Of a stretch of 64,000 nt of DNA, positions 16,722 to 25,280 are shown one piece after another (the first letter of the stretch is position 1; the number at the start of each line of letters is the position of its first letter). Origin of the DNA: Erysipelotrichaceae bacterium (GTDB lineage Bacteria > Bacillota_I > Bacilli_A > Erysipelotrichales > Erysipelotrichaceae); contig JAFWII010000020.1 of NCBI GenBank assembly GCA_017533785.1, forward strand, positions 1 through 64,000, in the 5' to 3' direction. The position numbers were made by a program, and so were the translations under genes. Below the pieces are notes generated by a model. That model worked only from the letters and a program-made list of their open reading frames with translations, ran no database searches and was not told where the DNA came from.

Positions 16722-18080
16722 CTAGCGGCCGAAGACTTCCGGCTGCTGTTTTTCCGTCAGCCAGTCTCTCAGGAGAAAGGCACAATAATACGGAAAGGTA
16801 TAGATCCTGTTTTCAAAACCGATGTTGTTTAAAGACAGTTTTATGCCCCACGATATATCCGGATAACGGTCGTTATCGATCAGAGAACGCAGGGATTTGG
16901 ATCTTCCGCCTCTGGCCTTGACCTCCAGCGGGATCAGATTCCGCTGATCACGGATAAAGAAGTCTTCCTCCAGCGTTCCGTCCTCTCGTTTATAGTAATA
17001 AAGCGGGTAACCGTTTTTGTATAATGACTCACTGATGATATTTTCGAATAAAGCCCCTTTATAGACTCCCAGATTTCTGTTCGCCCGCAAGTCCTCTGCG
17101 GCTTCTTCATCCAGCATTGCGACCAGAAGTCCGGAATCGGCCATGTATAACTTGAATTTCGTGTCATCATAATTTCCTTTCAGCGGAAGTTCCGGATAGT
17201 TCAGACAGTAGCACTTTTTGACGATCCCGGCATCGGACAGCCACTCCACGCAGCCTCCGTAATCATGGAATCTTGCGCCTGCGGCAACTTTGGAGATCTG
17301 GAACTTCTTGTTTTCCTTTGCCAGCTGTGCGGGAACGGCGTCAAAGACTCTCGTTATTCTCGTCTGGTCAGCTCCGGTAACGTATTTGCGGATATCCTCT
17401 TTATATGCGGAAATGATCTGTTTCTGAAGTTCCAGCGTTCCCGAAAAGCTGCCGGACTGCAGATATCTGCCCAGGACTTCCGGCATACCTCCGAGAACGG
17501 CGTAATCCATAAACAGCGAATAAAGGACGTCTTTCAGCGTTTCGCTCAGCGGAGCGCTGTTTTTCATATGATCAAGAAGATCTCCCTTCAATGAATCGTC
17601 ATATCCTTTTGCCCATAAGAATTCTTCAAAATCCAGAGAATACATCTCGTAATCCGTTTTGTAGCCGACGCTGACGCTCTCGATCTGTTTGTAGTTTACG
17701 CCGAGCAGTGATCCGCTGCAGATCACGTCGTACCGGCCGTCAAGGGAAAAGAATTTCAATGATGTCATGATGTCAGGGCAGGACTGGACCTCGTCAAAAA
17801 AGAGAAGGGTCCTGCCGGGCACAAACGAGATCCCCGGATCGATCCTGGTGATATTCCGGACGATAAGATCGGTCTCGTAGCCGTCAGAAAGTATCGTTTT
17901 AAACTTCGGGCTTTCAATGAAATTGATCTCGACAAAATTGTCATAGTGTTCTTTCGCGAACTGCCTGACTGATCTGGTCTTTCCGATCTGCCTTGCTCCT
18001 TTGATAACGAGAGGCTTTCGGTCCGAGCTGCTGCACCAGTCGGATAAAAACCGGTCGACTTTTCTTTTCAGATAACGCAT
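16722..18080 (-). CDS. AAA-family ATPase with DUF4143 domain
   Basis: A 452-residue P-loop ATPase of the AAA_14/DUF4143 type, a family widespread in anaerobes with no settled function. Walker A is at 28-35 (GARQIGKT) and Walker B lies in LLFFDEVQSCPD (about 110-121). The C-terminal part has the DUF4143 nuclease-like look, with ExK-type residues in IPLEVKARGG. I place the start at 18080, where GGAGG stands 5 bp upstream; the longer in-frame ATG at 18140 has none. It is divergent from the NACHT gene and shares the repeat-bearing intergenic region. Confidence 0.85.
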   Translation of the reverse strand: MRYLKRKVDRFLSDWCSSSDRKPLVIKGARQIGKTRSVRQFAKEHYDNFVEINFIESPKFKTILSDGYETDLIVRNITRIDPGISFVPGRTLLFFDEVQSCPDIMTSLKFFSLDGRYDVICSGSLLGVNYKQIESVSVGYKTDYEMYSLDFEEFLWAKGYDDSLKGDLLDHMKNSAPLSETLKDVLYSLFMDYAVLGGMPEVLGRYLQSGSFSGTLELQKQIISAYKEDIRKYVTGADQTRITRVFDAVPAQLAKENKKFQISKVAAGARFHDYGGCVEWLSDAGIVKKCYCLNYPELPLKGNYDDTKFKLYMADSGLLVAMLDEEAAEDLRANRNLGVYKGALFENIISESLYKNGYPLYYYKREDGTLEEDFFIRDQRNLIPLEVKARGGRSKSLRSLIDNDRYPDISWGIKLSLNNIGFENRIYTFPYYCAFLLRDWLTEKQQPEVFGR

Positions 18081-18140
18081 ATTTGCCTCCAAACGACGCA
18101 GCGGCCGCATTGAGAAAACGATCCGCAGGTCATCTTTCAT

Positions 18141-18161
18141 TCTGATTATAACAAAATCAGA
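18141..18161. promoter_or_regulatory. Inverted repeat over the -10 box of the DUF4143 gene
   Basis: TCTGATT (18141-18147) and AATCAGA (18155-18161) form a perfect 7-bp inverted repeat. The minus-strand TATAAT (18145-18150), extended by an upstream TG, lies inside it, and so does repeat copy 1. This is the geometry of a repressor operator. Confidence 0.6.
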
Positions 18162-18227
18162 GCCAAAATTATGATTAAACTAACAAAATTAGAGCGAAAA
18201 AATCAATATAATCTAACAAAATCAGAT
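18149..18227 (+). repeat. Three-copy 14-bp direct repeat (iterated operator candidate)
   Basis: TAACAAAATCAGAG (18149-18162), TAACAAAATTAGAG (18181-18194) and TAACAAAATCAGAT (18214-18227) are spaced 32 and 33 bp, about three helical turns. Copy 2 contains the small dyad CTAA-caaaa-TTAG, and copies 1 and 3 are near-versions of it. The repeats lie between the DUF4143 start and the NACHT start. A shared regulator of both transcription units is the likely reader (inference). Confidence 0.75.
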
Positions 18228-18281
18228 TATTCAAGGGAACGCGTCGTCGCAGACATCGGGAAAATGTTCCTTTCCCTGATG

Positions 18282-18307
18282 TATAATGAAAAGGACAAAG
18301 TCAGGAG
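18282..18307 (+). promoter_or_regulatory. -10 box and ribosome binding site of the NACHT gene
   Basis: TATAAT at 18282-18287 has no clear -35 box, so activation or a different upstream element is possible. AGGAG at 18303-18307 stands 7 bp before the ATG at 18315 and fixes that start against the earlier in-frame ATGs (18171, 18264, 18279). Confidence 0.5.
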
Positions 18308-18314
18308 TATTCAT

Positions 18315-19955
18315 ATGCTGAACGAAGAGATAAAACAATGGTTCCGCGAAGCAGCATCCCGCAATTACGACATGGGGTGTTTTGAAAAGGCCTTTGAGGC
18401 GTTTGACATGTTCCTTGAATCGAATGAGACCTATTACGATTTCGGCAAGGCGATCGAGGACATGTACAATGCCGGCCGCAGCAACAAAGTCTATTATCTG
18501 CAGAAATTCTCGAACATCGAGATCTATATGAAGGCGCTCTACAACTGCATCGCCGGTTCGCAGGTCTATACCCTGGATCCGGAAGACAACGATACGCTGA
18601 TGCTGGCGAAGCAGTACCGTGATACCTTCCATGTGATGCCTTCCGACTGGCATCCGAAACCGGAGAAGACGGAAGCGTTCCGGATCACGGATACCGAATA
18701 TGACGGGATCCCGCTGACCGGCTATATGCGCTATTACCTCGATATCTACCAGCTGCGCAACCGGATGACGCATGAATCGCTGCTGGATCTCGACAACATG
18801 GGCGCGGACGAAAGGGCGAACTCGATGATCGTCTGCTACCTCGATCTGGCGTACCGGCACCGCGAGGCGATCTCCGGAAAGTTCCGCGTGCGTTCCCTGG
18901 ACCTGAACGGCTATGCAGACAAAGTGATCCGCCGCTACGAGCGTTTCCTTGCCGGCTACAAATACCTTGACGTCAAATGGATGGACAGCCAGGAACACGG
19001 ACTGACCGTCGACGGACTGATCGGAGAAGAAGAGAGCTGCCTGAAGCTTGCCGGAGATGCCGGCACCGGCAAGACGACCGCATTGATGCGTCTTGCCTAT
19101 CTGATGGCGCAGCGTATCAGGAATAAACTGAGCCAGACGCTTCCGGTCTATATCCCGCTGTCTCAGCTGACAGCCGGCGACCGCATGCTGTACAGCGCCG
19201 TTGCCAAGGAGCTCGGCGCGAATTTCAGCGAGGCGGAACGTCTGATCCAGAACGGTCAGGTCTGCCTGCTGCTCGACGGTCTCAATGAGATCCTGAATCT
19301 TGAAGTGCGTTCGAAACTCGCCTTTGAGGCGGACGGCATCGCCGCGATGTACCCGGACGTGAAGATCGTCTTTACGGACCGGGCGGTGATCCGGCCTTCG
19401 GTCATGATGCTGTCGAACGCCAGAACGCTGCATCTCATGCCGCTGACAGTGGAAGACAAGATGACCTATTTTGAGGAGAACTGCAGCGATCCGGAGATCC
19501 TGCAGATCATCCGCGACCGGGTCGCGACCAACTCCGGGATCCTCAACGATCTCGTCAAGCCGATTCAGCTGCGCCAGTTCCTGGAAGTGGTCTCCGAGAA
19601 GAAAGAGATCCCGTTCGAAATGACCGGGGATTATCTCGAGATGCTGATGGAGCGCGAACGCAGCGAAAAGAAAGACACCAACATCGATTACCTTCCGTAT
19701 TATCTGGAAGCGCTGGCGGTCGATATGAAAAAGAAACAGGTCCGCGAAGTCGGGCAGGACCGCTTCCTGCAGATCATGGCGGAAGTCAACTTCAGCTACG
19801 GCTTTACCGTGCCGGATACGATGAACTGCCAGAAACTGCTGGTCGACATGGGCATCCTGCAGCTGGAGCGCAACCGCAAGATCTCCTTCACCAACGACAA
19901 GTTCCGGATCTACTACGAGATGACCGCCGCGGAGAAACAGAATGAATTATCTTGA
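18315..19955 (+). CDS. NACHT NTPase with N-terminal HEPN-like motif
   Basis: A 546-residue STAND-type NTPase. The NACHT core has Walker A at 247-254 (GDAGTGKT) and Walker B in LLLDGLNE (318-325), the classic hhhhDGLxE form. It also has a sensor-like strand ending in FTDR and, at 525-536, the winged-helix closing motif FTNDKFRIYYEM, close to the F(S/T)H-x3-EYF signature of the family. The N-terminal 200 residues are helical and carry R148-N149-x3-H153, the HEPN ribonuclease motif. The protein ends just after the winged-helix part and lacks the usual C-terminal sensor repeats. The next gene overlaps by 14 bp and may supply them. A role in defence by regulated RNA cleavage is inference. Confidence 0.8.
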   Translation: MLNEEIKQWFREAASRNYDMGCFEKAFEAFDMFLESNETYYDFGKAIEDMYNAGRSNKVYYLQKFSNIEIYMKALYNCIAGSQVYTLDPEDNDTLMLAKQYRDTFHVMPSDWHPKPEKTEAFRITDTEYDGIPLTGYMRYYLDIYQLRNRMTHESLLDLDNMGADERANSMIVCYLDLAYRHREAISGKFRVRSLDLNGYADKVIRRYERFLAGYKYLDVKWMDSQEHGLTVDGLIGEEESCLKLAGDAGTGKTTALMRLAYLMAQRIRNKLSQTLPVYIPLSQLTAGDRMLYSAVAKELGANFSEAERLIQNGQVCLLLDGLNEILNLEVRSKLAFEADGIAAMYPDVKIVFTDRAVIRPSVMMLSNARTLHLMPLTVEDKMTYFEENCSDPEILQIIRDRVATNSGILNDLVKPIQLRQFLEVVSEKKEIPFEMTGDYLEMLMERERSEKKDTNIDYLPYYLEALAVDMKKKQVREVGQDRFLQIMAEVNFSYGFTVPDTMNCQKLLVDMGILQLERNRKISFTNDKFRIYYEMTAAEKQNELS

Positions 19956-21594
19956 TCTGCTGGATACCCGCGAGGAATATCAGGCCCTGTACGACCGCAG
20001 CCAGATGTACTGCGCCAGGATCTGGTCGGAGCAGGGGAAGGAAGGCGTACTGAAGTTTCTGGAAGGCCTGCTCGTCCGCCTGCCGCTGATCGCCCGGGCT
20101 CTGAAGAAGAATTACCGTATTTACATGACCGCTGAGGAAAGCGCTGCTTTGAACGCGGTCTATGAGGGAGTGCTGGAATCGGGAAGGGAAGAGAATGACC
20201 CTGCCCGCCTGGCGGAACTGACGCTGGCTGCGCTATACACCTTCGAAAAACAGGCTCCCCGGATCGTCCGCCGTTCGGCCGGTCTTGCCCGCCGGGACAG
20301 TGAATTTCTGGAAGCCTATGACCGGCGGATCGCCCAGCTGGTAAAACTGCCGTTCTATCCGAGATCCAATGTCGTCCAGCTTCTGCGCTTCAAATACCAC
20401 AGCTATGATCCGGTGCAGCGCTATGACGATATCTATCTGCTGGCGAAACAGCTGCCGCTTCTGACGGATATCCGCCGTCCGGAACCGCTGGTCAAGCTGT
20501 TCCATGAAGTGCTGGCGAACCGCGATTTCAAGTATCTCTGGGTCCTGAGCCGGATGTTTCCGACCGTGACTCTGGAAAAACTGCAGATCAGTCAGGAAGA
20601 ACTGGCTGCCGCCGGCAGGGAGCTCTCCGAACCGTTCACCCACTATGTCTGTTTCTGCGACGGGATGATCAAGCGCTCGCGCCGCGAGGAAACGGAACAG
20701 ATGAAGGAGCTGGAGGATTTCTATCCGAAACTGAAGGAATCGCTGCTGGTCAGCCACCCTGAGACTGTCGCCCTGGTGGATGTCCTGCGTCTGACCAACG
20801 GTATCTGCCTGCAGCCGGAAAAGCGCGGAGAACTGCTTTCCGGAACGGCGCCGGGGAAAGTCAATGCGTATGAACTGCAGGACGGCTACGTCATGAAGCA
20901 GCAGGAAAAAGCTTTCCGTTCGCTGATCACGTCTTCGCCCGAGCTCGTTCTCGCTTTCATCCGCATGCTTGGCGAAAACAATCTCTACGCGTTCTCCGAG
21001 AAGCGTGACTACCGTTATGCCGAGAGCGTTTCCTATATCACCGCCGCCCACTGGACGCTGGCTCTGAAGCAGCATTACAGCGAGGAGGAATGCGTTGAGA
21101 TCTATATGAACTCGATCCTGCGCAGCATCTATCCGCTGACCTCGTTCCTGCGGGAACTGCTTCTTGAAAGAAGAACGCCGGAACATCCGGCAGATGAGAA
21201 CAGCGATCCGGTCTTCTACACCAAGGTGATCAAAAAACTGTTCCGTCCCTATGTCTGCTTCGGCAAATTCGTCTACAACACCGAGCAGAATTCCACAGAG
21301 ATCGTTTCCTACAGTTTCCGCAACGACCAGACCCGCACGCTGTACAACGGCAAAGACATTGCCGGCAGCGAGCTCGGCAGGGAAGTGAGGGAACTCGTCC
21401 GCACCAAGAAGTCCACTAAAAAAGGCGCCAGAACGATCGCATTCCGGCTGGAGAAGATCGATTTCATGAACGATCTTTACGATCATAACGTCCTGCGGGC
21501 AAAGGTTCTACCGGAGTATCCGGACACGGGCTCGTTCCGCACGACCCGCCGCTATTTCGGCTACGGCGAATTGCCTTCAAGGGACGATGACTGA
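19942..21594 (+). CDS. Orphan helical protein coupled to the NACHT gene
   Basis: I do not recognise this 550-residue protein. It has no signal peptide or membrane segment, appears almost wholly alpha-helical in its first 400 residues with many charged amphipathic stretches, and ends with a basic, more beta-like segment (about 455-550). Its start lies inside the NACHT gene (14-bp overlap, different frame), so it is made by coupled translation. The placement directly after a NACHT protein that lacks C-terminal repeats suggests it is the detached sensor or scaffold half of a STAND system. This is inferred from gene order, not from homology. Confidence 0.7.
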   Translation: MNYLDLLDTREEYQALYDRSQMYCARIWSEQGKEGVLKFLEGLLVRLPLIARALKKNYRIYMTAEESAALNAVYEGVLESGREENDPARLAELTLAALYTFEKQAPRIVRRSAGLARRDSEFLEAYDRRIAQLVKLPFYPRSNVVQLLRFKYHSYDPVQRYDDIYLLAKQLPLLTDIRRPEPLVKLFHEVLANRDFKYLWVLSRMFPTVTLEKLQISQEELAAAGRELSEPFTHYVCFCDGMIKRSRREETEQMKELEDFYPKLKESLLVSHPETVALVDVLRLTNGICLQPEKRGELLSGTAPGKVNAYELQDGYVMKQQEKAFRSLITSSPELVLAFIRMLGENNLYAFSEKRDYRYAESVSYITAAHWTLALKQHYSEEECVEIYMNSILRSIYPLTSFLRELLLERRTPEHPADENSDPVFYTKVIKKLFRPYVCFGKFVYNTEQNSTEIVSYSFRNDQTRTLYNGKDIAGSELGREVRELVRTKKSTKKGARTIAFRLEKIDFMNDLYDHNVLRAKVLPEYPDTGSFRTTRRYFGYGELPSRDDD

Positions 21595-21638
21595 AAATAC
21601 GCTATAATAAACAAGTGACTGAAAAGGAGTATACACCT

Positions 21639-24542
21639 ATGCAGATAAATGACCGCCTGCACGGCTTCAGAGTGGCAAACATCCGTCATGCCGAAGAGAT
21701 CAAGGGCGACATGATCGAGATGGTCCATGAAAAGACCGGCGCCAGAACGATCTGGCTGAAACGAAACGACGAAAACAAGACATTTTCGATCGCTTTCAAG
21801 ACCACACCGGTCGATGACACCGGCGTCTTCCACATCCTTGAGCATTCCGTGCTCAACGGTTCCACCCGTTATCCGGTAAGAGAACCCTTCGTCGATCTTC
21901 TGAAGGGATCGCTGCAGACTTTCCTGAACGCGATGACCTACCCGGACAAGACCGTCTACCCGGTCAGTTCGCGAAACGACAAGGACTTCATCAACCTGAT
22001 GCGCGTCTATCTCGACGCGGTCTTCCATCCGCTGGTCCTGCAGAACCCGAACATCTTCTATCAGGAAGGCTGGCACTACGAACTTAACGACGTCAATGAA
22101 CCGGCGATCTACAAGGGTGTCGTCTTCAACGAGATGAAGGGCGCCTTCTCCTCGGCAGACGGCGTCCGCAGCCGGGTGATGATGCATTCCCTGTTCCCGG
22201 ACACCTGCTACGGCAACGAATCCGGCGGCGACCCGGATTACATCACTTCGCTTACCTATAAGCAGTTCTGCGATACCCACCGCAGACACTACAACCCCAG
22301 CAATTCCTACATCTTCTTAGACGGCGACATGGACATCGACCAGGTGCTCGGCATCATCGACGACGAGTATCTGTCCCATTACACCGACGCCGGTGAAAAG
22401 ATCCTGATCGGCAGACAGGAAGCGCATAAAGCCGACACTGTCACGATCGACTACGAGATCTCCCCGGAAGCCGATCCGAAGGGCAAGGCGCAGCTCTCCT
22501 ACGGTTACGTCATCGGTGATTTCGACGACTATGAAAAGACCGTCGCCTTCTCGCTGATCGCGGGCGTTCTCTGCGGCAGCAACGAATCCCCGCTGAAAAA
22601 AGCGATCCTGTCCAAGGGACTGGGCGAAGACATCTCCTTCGACGTTCAGGACGGCATCCTGCAGCCCTTTGTCGAGATCGACGTCATCAACAGCGACCTC
22701 GAAAAGGAAGCGGAAGTCGACGCGGCGATCCGCGGCGAACTTGAACGCATCGTAAAGGAAGGTCTCGACCGCGAGGAGCTTGAAGCGACATTGAACCGCA
22801 AGGAATTCAAAGCCAAGGAACGCGACTTCGGCGGCGCGCCGAAAGGTCTCGTCTTTGCCCTGACCGCGCTCGACAGCTGGCTCTATGACGGCGATCCGCT
22901 CGACAGCATCTGCTTCGGCGATATGTTCGACCGCTTAAGAGAGAAGATCCCGACAGGCTACTATGAAAACCTGATCAAAGAATACATCCTTGAAGGAAAG
23001 CACTGCGCGAAAGTCCTGCTGCGTCCTTCCAACACTCTCGGCGCCGAAAAGGCGGAGAAGGAAAAGGAAAAGCTGGCCGCGATCATGGCAGAGATGAGCG
23101 GTGAAGAGAAAGAAGCGCTCGTCAGGCTCAATCAGGAACTGCAGGTCTGGCAGGTAGCCGAGGATACCCCGGAACAGAAAGCGACGCTGCCGGCACTGCA
23201 TCTAGAAGACCTCAAGCAGACCCCGACCGAGTATCCGCTGGAAGTCTGCGTCCACGGCGGAAAGAACACCGTCTTAAAGCATAACGACGATACCGAAGGC
23301 ATCACCTATGTCACGCTGATGTCCGAAGTCAACGACCTCGAACTCGAGGAACATACCGTTCTGATGCAGATGCTGGCGCTTCTGGGCAAGATGCGCACGG
23401 CTCGTCACGACGTTCTGAGCCTGAACCGCGAGATCCGCTCGCTGCTCGGCGATTTCTCTGCGAGCTTCTCCCCGCTGAAGGGCTATCACGACCGCAGGCT
23501 TCGCAGCCTGGTCACCGTTTCCTGGTCTTCGCTGCACCGCAACGACGAAGCCGGCGTTTCCCTGGTCAAAGAGATCCTCTATGAAACACAGTTCGACGAC
23601 AAGCAGGCGATCCGCGACATCCTCAAGCAGAACCTGTTCATGCTGGAACAGCTGTTCATCAACGCCGGCCATTCGCTGGCGGTCCAGCGTGCCCTGTCCT
23701 ATACTTCACCGCTGGGAGCCGTTACGGAATACGGTTCCGGCTACGAAGCCTACAAGGCGCTGAAGAAACTCGATGACAACTGGGACGAGCTTGCGGACGG
23801 CTTCCTTAAGAAACTGCAGGATCTGCAGAAGAAGGTCTTCATCCGCGAACGCTATACCGTTTCCGTCGCATCTGACGATAAGCCGGCGATCGTGAAAGCG
23901 CTGCTGGACGACGCTCCGGAAGGGGAAGTCGGCGCAGCCGTTGAAAAGAAAGCCCTCGGTCATAGACGCGAAGGCATCTGCGTCCCGGCCAATGTTTCCT
24001 TTGCGGCGAAGAGCTCGCAGCTCGAGGAACAGGAAATGGAGCAGGGCATCATGTATGTCATTGCCAATATCCTGACCTATGACTATCTCTGGAACAATAT
24101 CCGGGTGAAGGGCGGCGCCTACGGCTGCGGCTTCCGCTGCGGCTCCAGCAAGGCAGCTTCCTTCTATTCCTACCGCGATCCATCTCCGTCCAACTCCCTG
24201 CGCATCTATCGTGAGGTCACGGATTATCTGCAGGAGTTCTGCAGCCGCGAAGGCGATATCGAGAACTATATCGTCGGCACGACCGGGGATTACGATCCGC
24301 TGCTGTCAACGCGTACCGCGATCCGCTCTGCCGATCTCGAATATCTGATGGGCATCCGCTATGAGGACAAGGCAGAGATCCTGAAACAGATCCTCAGCGC
24401 TGACAGAGAAAAGATCCGCAAGACCCTGCCTCTGTTCGAAAAAATCAATGCGGATGACAATGTATGCGTTGTCGGCAACCGCGGCGCGATCGAGGCTTGC
24501 GGTGACAGTCTCGACGAGATCTTCGATCTGAACCGGAAATAA
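21639..24542 (+). CDS. M16C metalloprotease (insulinase / presequence protease-like)
   Basis: A 967-residue cytosolic zinc peptidase of the PreP/falcilysin group, which degrades unfolded peptides inside a two-half chamber. The inverted zinc motif HxxEH is seen as H65-I-L-E68-H69 in HILEHSVLNGS. A distal Glu lies in the FNEMKGAFSS segment (about 160-170), the expected third zinc ligand area. Length fits the family (about 970). AAGGAG 11 bp upstream supports the ATG at 21639 over an earlier GTG (21615). A TATAAT at 21603-21608 gives it its own promoter, so it need not belong to the NACHT operon. Confidence 0.92.
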   Translation: MQINDRLHGFRVANIRHAEEIKGDMIEMVHEKTGARTIWLKRNDENKTFSIAFKTTPVDDTGVFHILEHSVLNGSTRYPVREPFVDLLKGSLQTFLNAMTYPDKTVYPVSSRNDKDFINLMRVYLDAVFHPLVLQNPNIFYQEGWHYELNDVNEPAIYKGVVFNEMKGAFSSADGVRSRVMMHSLFPDTCYGNESGGDPDYITSLTYKQFCDTHRRHYNPSNSYIFLDGDMDIDQVLGIIDDEYLSHYTDAGEKILIGRQEAHKADTVTIDYEISPEADPKGKAQLSYGYVIGDFDDYEKTVAFSLIAGVLCGSNESPLKKAILSKGLGEDISFDVQDGILQPFVEIDVINSDLEKEAEVDAAIRGELERIVKEGLDREELEATLNRKEFKAKERDFGGAPKGLVFALTALDSWLYDGDPLDSICFGDMFDRLREKIPTGYYENLIKEYILEGKHCAKVLLRPSNTLGAEKAEKEKEKLAAIMAEMSGEEKEALVRLNQELQVWQVAEDTPEQKATLPALHLEDLKQTPTEYPLEVCVHGGKNTVLKHNDDTEGITYVTLMSEVNDLELEEHTVLMQMLALLGKMRTARHDVLSLNREIRSLLGDFSASFSPLKGYHDRRLRSLVTVSWSSLHRNDEAGVSLVKEILYETQFDDKQAIRDILKQNLFMLEQLFINAGHSLAVQRALSYTSPLGAVTEYGSGYEAYKALKKLDDNWDELADGFLKKLQDLQKKVFIRERYTVSVASDDKPAIVKALLDDAPEGEVGAAVEKKALGHRREGICVPANVSFAAKSSQLEEQEMEQGIMYVIANILTYDYLWNNIRVKGGAYGCGFRCGSSKAASFYSYRDPSPSNSLRIYREVTDYLQEFCSREGDIENYIVGTTGDYDPLLSTRTAIRSADLEYLMGIRYEDKAEILKQILSADREKIRKTLPLFEKINADDNVCVVGNRGAIEACGDSLDEIFDLNRK

Positions 24543-24558
24543 TCATTCATTTGAAAAG

Positions 24559-24581
24559 CAGGCCGAAAGGCCTGTTTTTTT
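24559..24581 (+). terminator. Terminator of the M16 protease gene
   Basis: CAGGCC-gaaa-GGCCTG stem-loop (24559-24574) followed by seven T's. Confidence 0.9.
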
Positions 24582-24605
24582 CTTCTTTCGGATACCAAAA
24601 ATACC

Positions 24606-24634
24606 TTGACTCAGCAAACGAGCAGTGCAATAAT
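24606..24634 (+). promoter_or_regulatory. Promoter of abiE pair 1
   Basis: TTGACT (24606-24611), 17-bp spacer, AATAAT (24629-24634) with an extended TGC in front. Transcription should begin near 24641, directly before the operator. Confidence 0.75.
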
Positions 24635-24644
24635 TTAATTGAAA

Positions 24645-24669
24645 TTCGGCAAAATAGAGATTTGCCGAA
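24645..24669. promoter_or_regulatory. Inverted-repeat operator of abiE pair 1
   Basis: TTCGGCAAA (24645-24653) and TTTGCCGAA (24661-24669) form a perfect 9-bp inverted repeat with a 7-bp spacer, just after the promoter. AbiEi antitoxins are known to repress their own operon by binding inverted repeats, so this is the expected site. Confidence 0.75.
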
Positions 24670-24692
24670 AATTATAGAAATGAGGTGACGAT

Positions 24693-25280
24693 ATGTCGAC
24701 AGAGGAAATTCTTTCTTCAGAGCGGAAGATCTATTCGATGGAAGATCTCAAAAGAAAAGGCCTCTCGCAATACAAGGTCAAAAAGCTGGTCGATGAGGGG
24801 AAACTGGTCAAACTAAATAAAAGTCATTATGAAAATGCGGAATACAGCGGGGAAGAATCCGATCTGTATTATGCGGAAGCCTTCGCTCCGAAAGGGGTGG
24901 TCTGCCTTCTCAGCGCTGCTGCTTATTATAATCTGACAACATTCGTTCCGGATGCGGTAGATGTTGCGATCGCCCGGAAAGACAACGTCGCAACTCTTCC
25001 GGACTGGCCGGCTATGCATATTCATCATTTCACGGATGACAGACACGAACTCGGTGTATCGACCGTTAAGGAAGGCGAGAACGAGTTCAAGATCTATGAC
25101 GTTGAAAAAACAGTCACGGATGTTGTGTATTATCGCGAGAAGATCGGGATCGAAGAAACCAAAGAAGTGCTGGTGACTTATCTGCGCAGAAAGGACCGTG
25201 ATATAAACCGGCTTCTGAGTTATGCGGAACAGATGAAGTGCGGAAAAGTGATGAAACAGTATCTGGAGATGCTTCTATGA
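24693..25280 (+). CDS. AbiEi-type antitoxin of a type IV toxin-antitoxin pair (pair 1)
   Basis: This 195-residue protein fits the AbiEi family: an N-terminal winged-helix DNA-binding part (about 10-60) and a C-terminal antitoxin domain containing the family's YDVEKTVTDVVYYR segment (about 136-149). It should neutralise the following AbiEii protein without a tight complex and repress the operon through the repeat at 24645-24669. GAGGTGA at 24682-24688 supports the start. The stop overlaps the toxin start as ATGA. Confidence 0.85.
   Translation: MSTEEILSSERKIYSMEDLKRKGLSQYKVKKLVDEGKLVKLNKSHYENAEYSGEESDLYYAEAFAPKGVVCLLSAAAYYNLTTFVPDAVDVAIARKDNVATLPDWPAMHIHHFTDDRHELGVSTVKEGENEFKIYDVEKTVTDVVYYREKIGIEETKEVLVTYLRRKDRDINRLLSYAEQMKCGKVMKQYLEMLL

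Noticed and set aside
18171-18314. Earlier ATG starts for the NACHT gene
   Set aside because: They lie within the repeat region or before the -10 box and lack a Shine-Dalgarno; ATG 18315 has AGGAG at the right distance.
19942-19955. Programmed frameshift joining NACHT and the orphan
   Set aside because: No slippery heptamer in the overlap, and the second ORF has its own ATG; coupled re-initiation is simpler.
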